Of a stretch of DNA of 34,717 nt, positions 14,716-23,082 are shown piece by piece. Positions within the stretch are counted from its first letter, which is position 1, and every line of letters starts with the position of its first letter. The translations under genes and the position numbers were made by a program. The stretch is from Oceanitalea stevensii (GTDB taxonomy: Bacteria > Actinomycetota > Actinomycetes > Actinomycetales > Actinomycetaceae). The stretch covers positions 1 through 34,717 of the forward strand of contig NZ_JACSPO010000017.1 in NCBI RefSeq assembly GCF_014837105.1, given 5' to 3'. The notes beneath the pieces are model-generated. The model worked only from the letters and a program-made list of their open reading frames with translations. It was not told the DNA's origin and did not search any database.

Positions 14716-15845
14716 GCGACGAGCACCTGGGCGAGCCGCCCCTCGGCGGCGACGTCCCCCACGACGATGACCGCCGGGGACCGGACACCGACCTCGGTCG
14801 CGCGCCTCACGACGTCGCCCAGCACCGCGCGCGTGACCCGCTGACGCGGCGTCGAGCCGTTCTCGACGAGAGCGACCGGCAGCCCCGGGTCGGCCCCGGC
14901 GGTGAGCAGCTGGGCCATGAGGCGGGGCAGCTGCGAGACGCCCATGAGGATCACCAGCGTCGCGGTCCGGTCACGCGCGGAGACCAGGGCCGCCTCGTCG
15001 AGGGTGTCGTGCCCGCTGGTGACGTGGAACGCGGCGACGGTCCCGCGGTGGGTCAGCGGGATGCCCGCCAGCGCCGGGACGCTCAGCGCGCTCGAGACGC
15101 CGGGCACGACCTCGACGGGGATCCCGGCGGCCTGGCAAGCCGCAACCTCCTCGCCACCCCTGCCGTAGACGAACGGGTCCCCGCCCTTGAGCCGCACGAC
15201 GCGTCGGCCGCGGCGGGCCTGGGCGACGAGGATCGCGTTGATCTCCTCCTGCGGGACGGGGTGGTGGCCCGGGGTCTTGCCGACGTCGACGACCTCGACC
15301 CCGGGCGCGAGCTCGTCGAGCACGTCGACCGGGCCGAGCCGGTCGGTGACGACGACGTCCGCCTCCTCGAGGGCCCGGCGTCCGCGCACGGTGAGCAAGT
15401 CGACCGCACCGGGGCCGCCCCCGACGAGCACGACCGAGCCCACTCCCCCGGACGGGCGACGGCGTCGCCGCCGAGCGCCGCTCGACGTGCTCTCGGGCGT
15501 GCTGGCGGTGCGGTCGCGCACGGCCCCGGCGTCGACGCACCACGTCCGCCGCTCCTCGGCCCACCGGGCCATCGCCCGGTCCACCGCCGGGTCGTCCGTC
15601 GCCGCGAGCGCCAGCCAGACGCCGTCGAGGTCGGTCTCCTGCACCTCGCGCGCCAGCCAGGTGAGGGCCCGACCCGATGCGGCGTCGTCGACGAGCTGGC
15701 GCAGGTCCGCGCACAGGCTGGGCGCGACGACGCGGACGAGGGCGCCGTCGTCGAGCATCGCGCGGACCGTGCGGGCGGCGACACGGCCGCCACCGGCGAC
15801 GAGGACGGTCCGGCCCACCAGCTCGAGCCCGAGCAGCGTGGTCAT
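14712..15845 (-). CDS. cobA: Uroporphyrinogen-III C-methyltransferase with precorrin-2 dehydrogenase domain (CysG-like)
   Basis: A 377-residue bifunctional sirohaem protein. Residues 1-115 are a Rossmann-type precorrin-2 dehydrogenase (LVGRTVLVAGGGRVAARTV; LALAATDDPAVDRAMARW). After a short Arg-rich linker (about 120-132) comes the SAM-dependent methyltransferase: VVLVGGGPGAVDLLTVRGRR, RRVVRLKGGDPFVYGRGGEE, VEVVPGVSSALSVPALAGIP, LTHRG, VILMGV. The classical CysG (about 457 aa) has an extra helical chelatase/dimerisation part between them; here it is essentially absent, and CbiX is encoded two genes on. The ATG at 15845 (frame open to 15971) shares a base with the nirD stop (TGATG). Symbol cobA or cysG are both reasonable. 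Confidence 0.9.
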   Translation of the reverse strand: MTTLLGLELVGRTVLVAGGGRVAARTVRAMLDDGALVRVVAPSLCADLRQLVDDAASGRALTWLAREVQETDLDGVWLALAATDDPAVDRAMARWAEERRTWCVDAGAVRDRTASTPESTSSGARRRRRRPSGGVGSVVLVGGGPGAVDLLTVRGRRALEEADVVVTDRLGPVDVLDELAPGVEVVDVGKTPGHHPVPQEEINAILVAQARRGRRVVRLKGGDPFVYGRGGEEVAACQAAGIPVEVVPGVSSALSVPALAGIPLTHRGTVAAFHVTSGHDTLDEAALVSARDRTATLVILMGVSQLPRLMAQLLTAGADPGLPVALVENGSTPRQRVTRAVLGDVVRRATEVGVRSPAVIVVGDVAAEGRLAQVLVA

Positions 15846-16261
15846 CACGCCACCTCGCGTCCGGGCGCGGACCGCACGGCCACGTGCACGACGCCGTCGC
15901 GCACCGTGACCGGCCAGGTGCGCAGGTCCTCGGCTGCGTCCGTCGGCTCGAAGCCGGCCCTGTCCAGGCACCGGCCGGTCGCGAGGTCGAACACCTGCTT
16001 GTACATGGGGCTCGCGACCGTCGGGCGCCCGCCGCGCGTCCCGACGATCCCGCGCGACATGACGTTGGCGCCGCAGAACGGGTCCCGCTGCTGGACCGCG
16101 CGGACCGTGTCGTCCGGCAGCCGGAACAGGGCGATCTGGGTGCCGCGCACGAGGGCGGCGGCGCCGCGCTCGACGAGGAGGTCACCGAGCAGGCAGACGG
16201 TCTCCCACGTCTCCACGTCGTCGTCGAGGCCGGGCTGCGGGGCGTGGGACAGGGCGCTCAT
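15845..16261 (-). CDS. nirD: Nitrite reductase small subunit
   Basis: A 138-residue Rieske-like NirD subunit, partner of NirB in NAD(P)H-dependent assimilatory nitrite reduction in the cytoplasm. It shows WETVCLLGDLLVERGAAALV and IALFRLPDDTVRAVQQRDPF followed by CGANVMSRGIVGTRGG and ASPMYKQVFDLATGRCLD. As in other NirD proteins, the Rieske Cys/His ligands are not complete (CGAN and SPMYK replace CxH and CPxHG), so no iron-sulfur cluster is expected. The ATG at 16261 overlaps the nirB stop (ATGA), while the frame runs open well upstream inside nirB. Confidence 0.95.
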   Translation of the reverse strand: MSALSHAPQPGLDDDVETWETVCLLGDLLVERGAAALVRGTQIALFRLPDDTVRAVQQRDPFCGANVMSRGIVGTRGGRPTVASPMYKQVFDLATGRCLDRAGFEPTDAAEDLRTWPVTVRDGVVHVAVRSAPGREVA

Positions 16262-18906
16262 CGACGCACCTCCAGGGTGGTACCGGCGATCAGGGTGGGT
16301 GGGGCGTCGTCCTCGCGGGCGACCGCCCGCTCGGCGACGGTGGCCGGACGGATCTGGCCGCGCTCGACGACGTAGGCGAGGTCGGGGTCGGGCTCCGAGG
16401 GCGCGTTGACGAAGGAGCCGAAGCGGCGCAGCTTGTCGGGGTCCTCGAGGACCGCCTTCCACTCGTCCTCGTAGGCGTCGACGTGCCGCGCCATGGCGGC
16501 GTCGAGGTCGGTGCCGATGCCGAGGGAGTCCTCGATGATCACCTCGCGGATGGCCTCGAGCCCGCCCTCGTAGTCCGCGACCCAGGCGGCGGTGCGCTGC
16601 AGCCGGTCGGCGGTGCGGATGTAGTACATGAGGAAGCGGTCGATGGTCCGGAGGAGCTCCTCGGACGTGAGGTCCTCCGCGAGCAGCTGCGCGTGCCGCG
16701 GGGTGAAGCCGCCGTTGCCGCCGACGTACACGTTCCAGCCCTTGTCGGTCGCGATGACGCCGACGTCCTTGCCGCGAGCCTCGGCGCACTCGCGCGCGCA
16801 GCCCGACACCCCGAGCTTGAGCTTGTGCGGCGAGCGCAGCCCGCGGTAGCGCAGCTCGAGCTCGACCGCCATGCCCACGGCGTCCTGGACGCCGAAGCGG
16901 CACCACGTGGACCCGACGCACGACTTCACCGTGCGCAGCGACTTGCCGTACGCGTGGCCGGACTCGAAGCCGTGGTCGACCAGCCGGCGCCAGATGTCGG
17001 GGAGCTGCTCGATGCGTGCGCCGAACATGTCGATCCGCTGGCCGCCGGTGATCTTCGTGTACAGCCCGAAGTCCTTGGCCACCTGCCCGATGACGAGCAG
17101 CCCGTCGGGGGTGATCTCGCCGCCGGGGATGCGGGGGACGACCGAGTAGGTGCCGTCCTTCTGGATGTTCGCCAGCACGTGGTCGTTGGTGTCCTGCAGC
17201 GCGGCCTGCTCGCCGTCGAGGATGTGCCCGTTACCGAGCGAGGCGAGGATCGAGGCGACGACGGGCTTGCAGATGTCGCAGCCGCGGCCCCCGTCGCCGA
17301 AGCGTCCGATGATCTCGCTGAACGTGTGGAGGTCGGCGACGCGCACGGCGTCGAAGAGCTGGGCGCGGGAGAGCTCGAAGTGCTCGCACAGCGCGGTGGA
17401 CACCTCGACGCCGGCCCGCTGGAGCTCGGTCGTGGTGATCTTCTTGACGAGCGGGAGGCACGAGCCGCAGGAGGTGCCGGCCCTGGTGCACGCCTTGACG
17501 CCCGCGAGGTCGGTGCACCCGTGCTCGGTGACGGCGCCGCGGACGGTGCCGGCGGTGACGTTGTTGCACGAGCAGACGGTGGCGTCGTCGGGCAGCTCGA
17601 GCGTCGGGGCGCCCGCGGAGCCGGCGCCCTCCGGCAGGAGGAACAGCCCGGGGTCGCCCGGCAGCTCGGAGCCGAGCATGGGGCGCAGCGTCGCGTAGGC
17701 GCTCGCGTCGCCGACGAACACACCCCCGAGCAGGGTGCGCGCGTCGTCGGACAGGACGAGCTTCTTGTACACGCCGGCGACGGGGTCGGCGTGTACGAGC
17801 TCCATCGCGCCGGCGCTCTCGGCGAAGACGTCCCCGAAGCTGGCGACGTCCACGCCCCGGAGCTTGAGCTTGGTCGCGGTGTCGGCCCCGGGGAACGTCG
17901 CCTCACCACCGAGGAGCCGGTCGGCGACGACCTCTGCCATGGCGTAGCCGGGCGCGACGAGGCCGTTGCAGCGGCCCTCGATGCACGCGACCTCACCGAC
18001 CGCCCACACGTGCTCGTCCGCGGTGCGGCAGGCGAGGTCGACGACCACGCCGCCCCGCTCCCCGACCGCGAGACCCGCCGCGCGGGCCAGCTCGTCCCGG
18101 GGCCGCACCCCTGTGGCGACGACGACGACGTCGACGTCGAGCCGCCCGCCGTCGGCGAAGTCCAGCCGCCCGACGTGCCCGGTGCGCCGCGCGGCGCCCA
18201 TCGCCGTGGTCGCGGTGTCGCAGCGCACGGCGATGCCCATGTCGTTGATGAGCCGCTTGAGGGCCTGCCCGCCACCGAGGTCGAGCTGCGCGTTCATCAG
18301 GTGCGTGCCGAACTGGACGACGGTCGCCTGCGCACCGAGCGCCTTGAGCGCGCCCGCCGCCTCCAGGCCGAGGAGGCCACCGCCGATGACGGCGCCGCGG
18401 ACGGGGCGGCTCCACCCGCTCGCCGTCGTGCGGCGCTTCTCCTCGACCCAGTCGCTGAGGGCGGCGAGGTCGTCGATGGTGCGGTAGACGAAGACGCCGG
18501 GCAGGTCGTTGCCGCTGATGGGCGGCATCGCCGCGGAGGAGCCGGTGGCGAGGACGAGCTCGTCGTAGGCGTGGACGCGGCCGTGCCGGTCGGTGACCGT
18601 TCGCGCGGTCCGGTCGATCGCGGTGACGGCGCAGCCGCGGTACAGCGAGACGAGCTCGTCGTCCCACAGCGCCGGGTCACCCAGCGTCAGCTCCTCGGCG
18701 TGCTGCAGCGAGAAGTAGCTGGTGAGGGCGACCCGGTCGTACGGAGCGCGCGACTCCTCGGCGAAGACGGAGATGCGCCAGTCGCCGGCGTCGTCGCGGT
18801 CGCGCATCGCCTCGACGAGCCGTTGCGCGACCATGCCGCCACCGACGACGACGAGGTGCCGGGTGCCACGCCCCTGCGGGGTGGGATCGGTCTGGGGTCC
18901 GGTCAC
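16258..18906 (-). CDS. nirB: NAD(P)H nitrite reductase large subunit
   Basis: An 882-residue NirB, which reduces nitrite to ammonium with six electrons from NAD(P)H. Domains in order: FAD-binding (LVVVGGGMVAQRLVEAM, about 18-34), NAD-binding (GAVIGGGLLGLEAAGALKAL, about 170-190), BFD-like [2Fe-2S] (CSCNNVTAGTVRGAV, then CTRAGTSCGSCLPLV), then the sirohaem and [4Fe-4S] domain with its four Cys in SCVGSTWCRFG and VSGCARECAEA. Full length for the family. The start is GTG at 18906 with AGGAG about 7 bases before it. The 132-base gap to the previous gene carries its own promoter module. NirD and sirohaem genes follow with overlapping starts. Confidence 0.97.
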   Translation of the reverse strand: MTGPQTDPTPQGRGTRHLVVVGGGMVAQRLVEAMRDRDDAGDWRISVFAEESRAPYDRVALTSYFSLQHAEELTLGDPALWDDELVSLYRGCAVTAIDRTARTVTDRHGRVHAYDELVLATGSSAAMPPISGNDLPGVFVYRTIDDLAALSDWVEEKRRTTASGWSRPVRGAVIGGGLLGLEAAGALKALGAQATVVQFGTHLMNAQLDLGGGQALKRLINDMGIAVRCDTATTAMGAARRTGHVGRLDFADGGRLDVDVVVVATGVRPRDELARAAGLAVGERGGVVVDLACRTADEHVWAVGEVACIEGRCNGLVAPGYAMAEVVADRLLGGEATFPGADTATKLKLRGVDVASFGDVFAESAGAMELVHADPVAGVYKKLVLSDDARTLLGGVFVGDASAYATLRPMLGSELPGDPGLFLLPEGAGSAGAPTLELPDDATVCSCNNVTAGTVRGAVTEHGCTDLAGVKACTRAGTSCGSCLPLVKKITTTELQRAGVEVSTALCEHFELSRAQLFDAVRVADLHTFSEIIGRFGDGGRGCDICKPVVASILASLGNGHILDGEQAALQDTNDHVLANIQKDGTYSVVPRIPGGEITPDGLLVIGQVAKDFGLYTKITGGQRIDMFGARIEQLPDIWRRLVDHGFESGHAYGKSLRTVKSCVGSTWCRFGVQDAVGMAVELELRYRGLRSPHKLKLGVSGCARECAEARGKDVGVIATDKGWNVYVGGNGGFTPRHAQLLAEDLTSEELLRTIDRFLMYYIRTADRLQRTAAWVADYEGGLEAIREVIIEDSLGIGTDLDAAMARHVDAYEDEWKAVLEDPDKLRRFGSFVNAPSEPDPDLAYVVERGQIRPATVAERAVAREDDAPPTLIAGTTLEVRR

Positions 18907-18952
18907 GACGATCTCCTGACATGTGGTGGGGCGAGTGCCTCGCCCCGTCCGG

Positions 18953-19009
18953 TTCGGGTGTGGGTCCGGTGCTCCCGACGCTACGGAGCCGTGGTTTCCC
19001 GGTCGTTCC
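18953..19009 (-). promoter_or_regulatory. nirB promoter module, shared with narK
   Basis: On the minus strand GGAACGACC (19009-19001), two bases, GAAAC (18998-18994), CACGGCTCCG, TAGCGT (18983-18978) and then ACCGGACC nearer the gene. The same ordered elements stand upstream of narK. TAGCGT looks like a -10 box, and the GGAACGACC/GAAAC pair sits where an activator or the -35 would bind. The likely transcription start is about 60 bases before the nirB GTG. Confidence 0.55.
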
Positions 19010-19038
19010 GCGCTTGTTGCGTCGAGGTAAATGCTGTT

Positions 19039-20814
19039 TCACGAACGTTGCGGGTGCGGTGAGAGGACGGGGCGCCCGGCGGTGCCGCTCGCCGCGGTGT
19101 CGCGCACCCCGTCGTCGGACGGGTCCGCGGCCGCCAACCAGTCCGCGATGCCGCAGACGACGTCCCTGCACCCGCCGCACCCGGTCGTGGCGCGCGTCCC
19201 GCGGGCGAGGTCGGCCACGCTCCGTGCACCGTCGTGCCAGCACGCCACGAGGTCACCCTTGGTGACGCCGTTGCACTGGCAGACGGTGGTCTGGTCGGGC
19301 ATCTGGGTGGGAGTCGCCGCCTGGACCGGAGGGGGCGCCACCGGCCGCAGCAGCAGGTGGGCCGGGTCCGCCGGGACGGGCACACGCCGGGTGTAGGTGG
19401 CAGTGAGGTCGGCGCCGACGTCCGCCGCACCGACGCACGTCGCGCCGACGAGCCGCCCGTCGGCGACGACGACCTCGACGTGTCGCCCGGACGCCGGGTC
19501 GCTCAGCGTCAGCGCCCGGTGCTCGGGCGCGCGAGCCGCACCGGACACCCCCATCGTCACGATCTCCAGGCCGACGGCCTTGACGCGGACGACATCGACC
19601 CCGGTGACGGCCGCTCGGGCGGGCGCGCCCCCCGCAGGCGTTCCGGGCTCCGGCTCGGGCGCCACCGGACGCACCACGGCGCTCGTCGCCAGCCGCAGCG
19701 CCATGCTGGGCCGGTCCCCCTCACCGGTGCCCGCCGGCCGGTGGTCGGGGAGGCGGCCCGTGGCCGTGGACCCGCCGACGGGCGCGTCCTCACGCGGTCG
19801 GACGGCCGAGGCGAGAGCGGCGGCGAGGCGCCGGGACTGGTCCCACCCCTGCGCGATGAGGCCGGTACCGCCCTCGGGCGGCTCCGCGCAGTCCCCGATC
19901 GCGAAGACGCGCGCGTCGTCCGGGCTGGCGAGGTCGTCACCCACGACCACGCCCCGGCCGACCGCTAGGCCCGCGGCCCGCGCCAGGCCCGTCTCGGGGG
20001 TGGCGCCGCACGCGAGCACGACGAGGTCCGCCTCGATGTCCACCAGGTTCGCCCCTCCCGCCGCGCCCGACGACGGCACATCCGCTGCGTCGTCGGGTGT
20101 GCGGAGCTCGACCCCGCAGACACGCCCGTGCCGGTCAGTACGGACCCGCTCGGTCCGCGCGTCCGTCCACGTGTGCACCCCGAGGCGGGCCAGGCTCGCC
20201 TCGACGACGCGCCCGGCGTCCGTGCCGAGCTGACGGTCCATCGGGCTCGCACCACCGTGCACGACGCTCACCGGCACTCCCCGGTACGCCAGGCCGCACG
20301 CCACCTCGAGACCGAGCACGCCCGCCCCGATGACGACGGCGTGCCGCGCGTTGACCGAGGCGGCGACGATCCCGCGCGCGTCGTCCAGCGTGCGCAGGAC
20401 GTGCGCGCCACGCGGGAGGCCCCCCGCCTGGTCCGTGATCCCGCAGATGTCCGGGACCCGGGCCGCGGCGCCGGTCGCGAGGACGACCGCGTCGTAGGGG
20501 TAGGCGCCGTCGGCGGTGATGACGCGGCGCGCGGAGCGGTCGATGGCGATGGCCTCGGTGCCGCGGCGCACCGTCACGCGGTCGTCGTCCGCGCCGGGCA
20601 GACCGATCGCCGCGAGGTCGACCTTCCCGGCGACGACCTCGCTGAGCAGGACGCGGTTGTAGGGCTCGTACTCCTCGGCGCCGAGCACCGTGATCTCGAC
20701 GGCGCTCACCTCGTCGTCGCTCAGGCACGCGACGAGGTCGTTCGCGAACCGGGAGCCGACCATGCCGTTGCCGACGACGACGACGCGCCACCTCGGGGCA
20801 CCGACGGGGCTCAC
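19039..20814 (-). CDS. Assimilatory nitrate reductase electron-transfer flavoprotein
   Basis: A 591-residue FAD/NAD-dependent oxidoreductase with a C-terminal BFD-like iron-sulfur domain, probably the NAD(P)H-oxidising subunit that feeds electrons to the nitrate reductase. Seen: VVVVGNGMVGSRFANDLVAC (FAD), HAVVIGAGVLGLEVACGLAY (NAD), VFAIGDCAEPP (FAD), then about 110 residues of Pro/Arg-rich insertion, and at the C-terminus CQCNGVTKGDLVACW and TGCGGCRDVVCG with the paired Cys ligands. The start is GTG at 20814, overlapping the nitrate reductase stop (GTGA); the frame is open far upstream inside that gene. Its first two-thirds resemble the N-terminal half of NirB. Comparable to NasB/NasC of other nitrate assimilators. 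Confidence 0.85.
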   Translation of the reverse strand: MSPVGAPRWRVVVVGNGMVGSRFANDLVACLSDDEVSAVEITVLGAEEYEPYNRVLLSEVVAGKVDLAAIGLPGADDDRVTVRRGTEAIAIDRSARRVITADGAYPYDAVVLATGAAARVPDICGITDQAGGLPRGAHVLRTLDDARGIVAASVNARHAVVIGAGVLGLEVACGLAYRGVPVSVVHGGASPMDRQLGTDAGRVVEASLARLGVHTWTDARTERVRTDRHGRVCGVELRTPDDAADVPSSGAAGGANLVDIEADLVVLACGATPETGLARAAGLAVGRGVVVGDDLASPDDARVFAIGDCAEPPEGGTGLIAQGWDQSRRLAAALASAVRPREDAPVGGSTATGRLPDHRPAGTGEGDRPSMALRLATSAVVRPVAPEPEPGTPAGGAPARAAVTGVDVVRVKAVGLEIVTMGVSGAARAPEHRALTLSDPASGRHVEVVVADGRLVGATCVGAADVGADLTATYTRRVPVPADPAHLLLRPVAPPPVQAATPTQMPDQTTVCQCNGVTKGDLVACWHDGARSVADLARGTRATTGCGGCRDVVCGIADWLAAADPSDDGVRDTAASGTAGRPVLSPHPQRS

Positions 20815-23069
20815 GCGACCACCTCCGTGCCGTCGGCGCGCTCCGCGCGGCGCACCTCCACCGCGCACACCTTGAACTCCGGCATGCCGGAGACGGGGTC
20901 GGTCGCGTCGGTCGTCACCCGGTTGACGCTGCCGGCGCCACCCCAGTGGAACGGCATGAACACCGTGTCGGGCCGGATGCGGTCGGTCCACCGCGTGGCG
21001 GCCTCGACGTGGCCGCGGCTCGAGGTCAGCCGCACCCGCTCCCCGTCGGCGATCCCGAGACGTGCGCCGAGCAGCGGGTGCATCTCGACGAACGGCGCCG
21101 CCGCGACGCGCACGAGCTCGGGCACGCGGCGCGTCTGCGCGCCCGACTGGTAGTGCTGCAGGACGCGGCCGGTGACGAGGTACACCGGGGCGTCGGCCCG
21201 CACGTCGTCGCTGGGGCCGACGTGGTCGACGGCGACCATCCGCGCCCGCCCGTCCGGCGTGCCGAAGCGGTCGAGGAACAGGCGCGGTGTGCCGGGATGG
21301 GGCGCTGCGGCGTCGTCGGAGGCGGGGACCGGCCAGAACAGGCCCGGGCCACCGGCTGCCTCGTCCGTGTCGAGGCGTGCGTGGCTGAGCCCGGAGTAGT
21401 CGGCGACGCCGCCCGCCGACGCCCGTGCGAGCTCGGCGAAGACGGTGGCGGGCTCGGTGGGGAACGCGACGGTCGACCCGAGGCGGCGGGCCAGCTCGGC
21501 GAGGACCCACAGCTCCGAGCGTGCCTCGCCGGGCGGCGCCAGCACCTGGCGTCTGCGGATGACGCGCCCCTCGAGCGAGGTCATCGTGCCCTCCTCCTCG
21601 GCCCACTGGGTGACCGGGAGGACGACGTCGGCGAGCAGGGCGGTCTCGGAGGGCACGACGTCGCAGACGACGAGCAGGTCCAGGGCCCGGAGCTTGGCCT
21701 CGACGCGCTGGGCGTCCGGTGCGCTGACGACGAGGTTGGACCCGTGGACGAGCAGCGCGCGCGGCCGCCCGTCCTCGGTGTCGGCGCCCGCGCCGCGAAC
21801 GCCGAGCGACTGGAGCAGCTCGACGGCCGGGCGTCCCGGACCGGGAATCGAGGCCGGCGCCACGCCCCACACGGCGGCGACGTGGGCACGGGCGGCCGGG
21901 TCGGTGATCGAGCGGTAGCCGGGGAGCTGGTCGGCCTTCTGCCCGTGCTCGCGCCCGCCCTGCCCGTTGCCCTGGCCGGTGACCGCCCCGTAGCCGGAGC
22001 CGCGGCGGCCGGGGAGGCCGAGCGCGAGGGCGAGGTTGATCGCGGCGGTCACGGTCGCGGTGCCCTGGGTCGACTGCTCGACGCCGCGGCCGGTGAGCAC
22101 GTAGGCGCCCGCGCCGCCGCGGGCGGGTGAGGCGGCGGCGAGGAGCCGCGCGACGTGGCGCAGCCGCTCGGCGGGCACCCCGCACACCGTCTCCGCCCGC
22201 TCGGGCCACCACGCGGCCACGGAACGCCGCACGTCACCGAAGCCGGTGGTGCGCGCCGTCACGAACTCCATGTCGAGGAGCCCCTCGGTGACGACGACGT
22301 GCAGCAGCGCGAGCAGCACGACGAGGTCGGTGCCCGGGACGGGCTGGACGTGCACGCCCTGGTCGCCCACCGGGCCGGCACCACCGGCCGCCGGGACGTC
22401 GTGGGGCTCCCCGGTAAGTGCCGCCGTCGCGCTGCGCCGTGGGTCCACGACGACGAGTCCACCGCGCGAGCGCACGCCGGTGAGGTGCTGCACCGACGGG
22501 GGCATGGTCTCGGCGAGGTTGGAGCCGAGCAGGAGGACGGCGTCGGCACCGGCGAGGTCGGTGAGCGGGAAGGGCAGCCCACGGTCGACACCGAACGCCC
22601 GGTTCGCGCCGGCGGCGGCGGAGGCCATGCAGAACCGGCCGTTGTAGTCGATGTTCGCGGTGCGGAGCACGGTCCGGGCGAACTTGCCGAGCGCGTACGC
22701 CTTCTCGTTGGTCAGGCCCCCACCCCCGAAGACGGCCACCGCGTCACGGCCGTGGGTCTGCTGGATGCCGACCACCGAGCGGGCCACGACGTCGAGGGCC
22801 TCGTCCCAGCTCGCCGGGTGGAGCTCGCCGTCCGTCCCTCGCAGCAGAGGCGTGGTGAGCCGGTCCGGGGCGCCGAGCACGGCCGCGCTGGTCCAGCCCT
22901 TCTGGCACAGGCCGCCCCGGTTCGTGGGGAACTGGCGGGGGGCGACGGTGACGGTGCGGTCGGGCTCGGCGGCGAGGGACATGGCGCACTGGAGCGCGCA
23001 GTAGGGGCAGTGGGTGTCGGCCGTGGTCGGACCGGCGACCGTGCGCGCGGCGGGCGTCGTCGTCGTCAT
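20811..23069 (-). CDS. nasA: Assimilatory nitrate reductase catalytic subunit (molybdopterin oxidoreductase)
   Basis: A 752-residue molybdenum enzyme reducing nitrate to nitrite in the cytoplasm. The N-terminus has a [4Fe-4S] site, Cys21-x2-Cys24-x3-Cys28-x26-Cys55 (HCPYCALQCAMS ... GGLCQKGW). NIDYNGRFCMASAAAGANRA holds the probable Mo-ligating Cys, and DAVLLLGSNLAETMPP plus LVVVDPRRSAT belong to the bis-MGD binding folds. The C-terminal molybdopterin dinucleotide domain includes YLVTGRVLQHYQSGAQTRRV and MPFHWGGAGSVNRVT. No signal peptide, which fits an assimilatory enzyme. Start ATG at 23069, 13 bases after narK; an in-frame ATG at 23111 would overlap narK. The stop overlaps the GTG of the flavoprotein gene. 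Confidence 0.93.
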   Translation of the reverse strand: MTTTTPAARTVAGPTTADTHCPYCALQCAMSLAAEPDRTVTVAPRQFPTNRGGLCQKGWTSAAVLGAPDRLTTPLLRGTDGELHPASWDEALDVVARSVVGIQQTHGRDAVAVFGGGGLTNEKAYALGKFARTVLRTANIDYNGRFCMASAAAGANRAFGVDRGLPFPLTDLAGADAVLLLGSNLAETMPPSVQHLTGVRSRGGLVVVDPRRSATAALTGEPHDVPAAGGAGPVGDQGVHVQPVPGTDLVVLLALLHVVVTEGLLDMEFVTARTTGFGDVRRSVAAWWPERAETVCGVPAERLRHVARLLAAASPARGGAGAYVLTGRGVEQSTQGTATVTAAINLALALGLPGRRGSGYGAVTGQGNGQGGREHGQKADQLPGYRSITDPAARAHVAAVWGVAPASIPGPGRPAVELLQSLGVRGAGADTEDGRPRALLVHGSNLVVSAPDAQRVEAKLRALDLLVVCDVVPSETALLADVVLPVTQWAEEEGTMTSLEGRVIRRRQVLAPPGEARSELWVLAELARRLGSTVAFPTEPATVFAELARASAGGVADYSGLSHARLDTDEAAGGPGLFWPVPASDDAAAPHPGTPRLFLDRFGTPDGRARMVAVDHVGPSDDVRADAPVYLVTGRVLQHYQSGAQTRRVPELVRVAAAPFVEMHPLLGARLGIADGERVRLTSSRGHVEAATRWTDRIRPDTVFMPFHWGGAGSVNRVTTDATDPVSGMPEFKVCAVEVRRAERADGTEVVA

Positions 23070-23082
23070 GCTCCGCACCCGC

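Noticed and set aside
18994..19009. Canonical GlnR box upstream of nirB
   Set aside because: GGAAC-n6-GAAAC lacks the T of the GTnAC half and the narK copy has a different spacing, so I only report a shared module and not a GlnR site.
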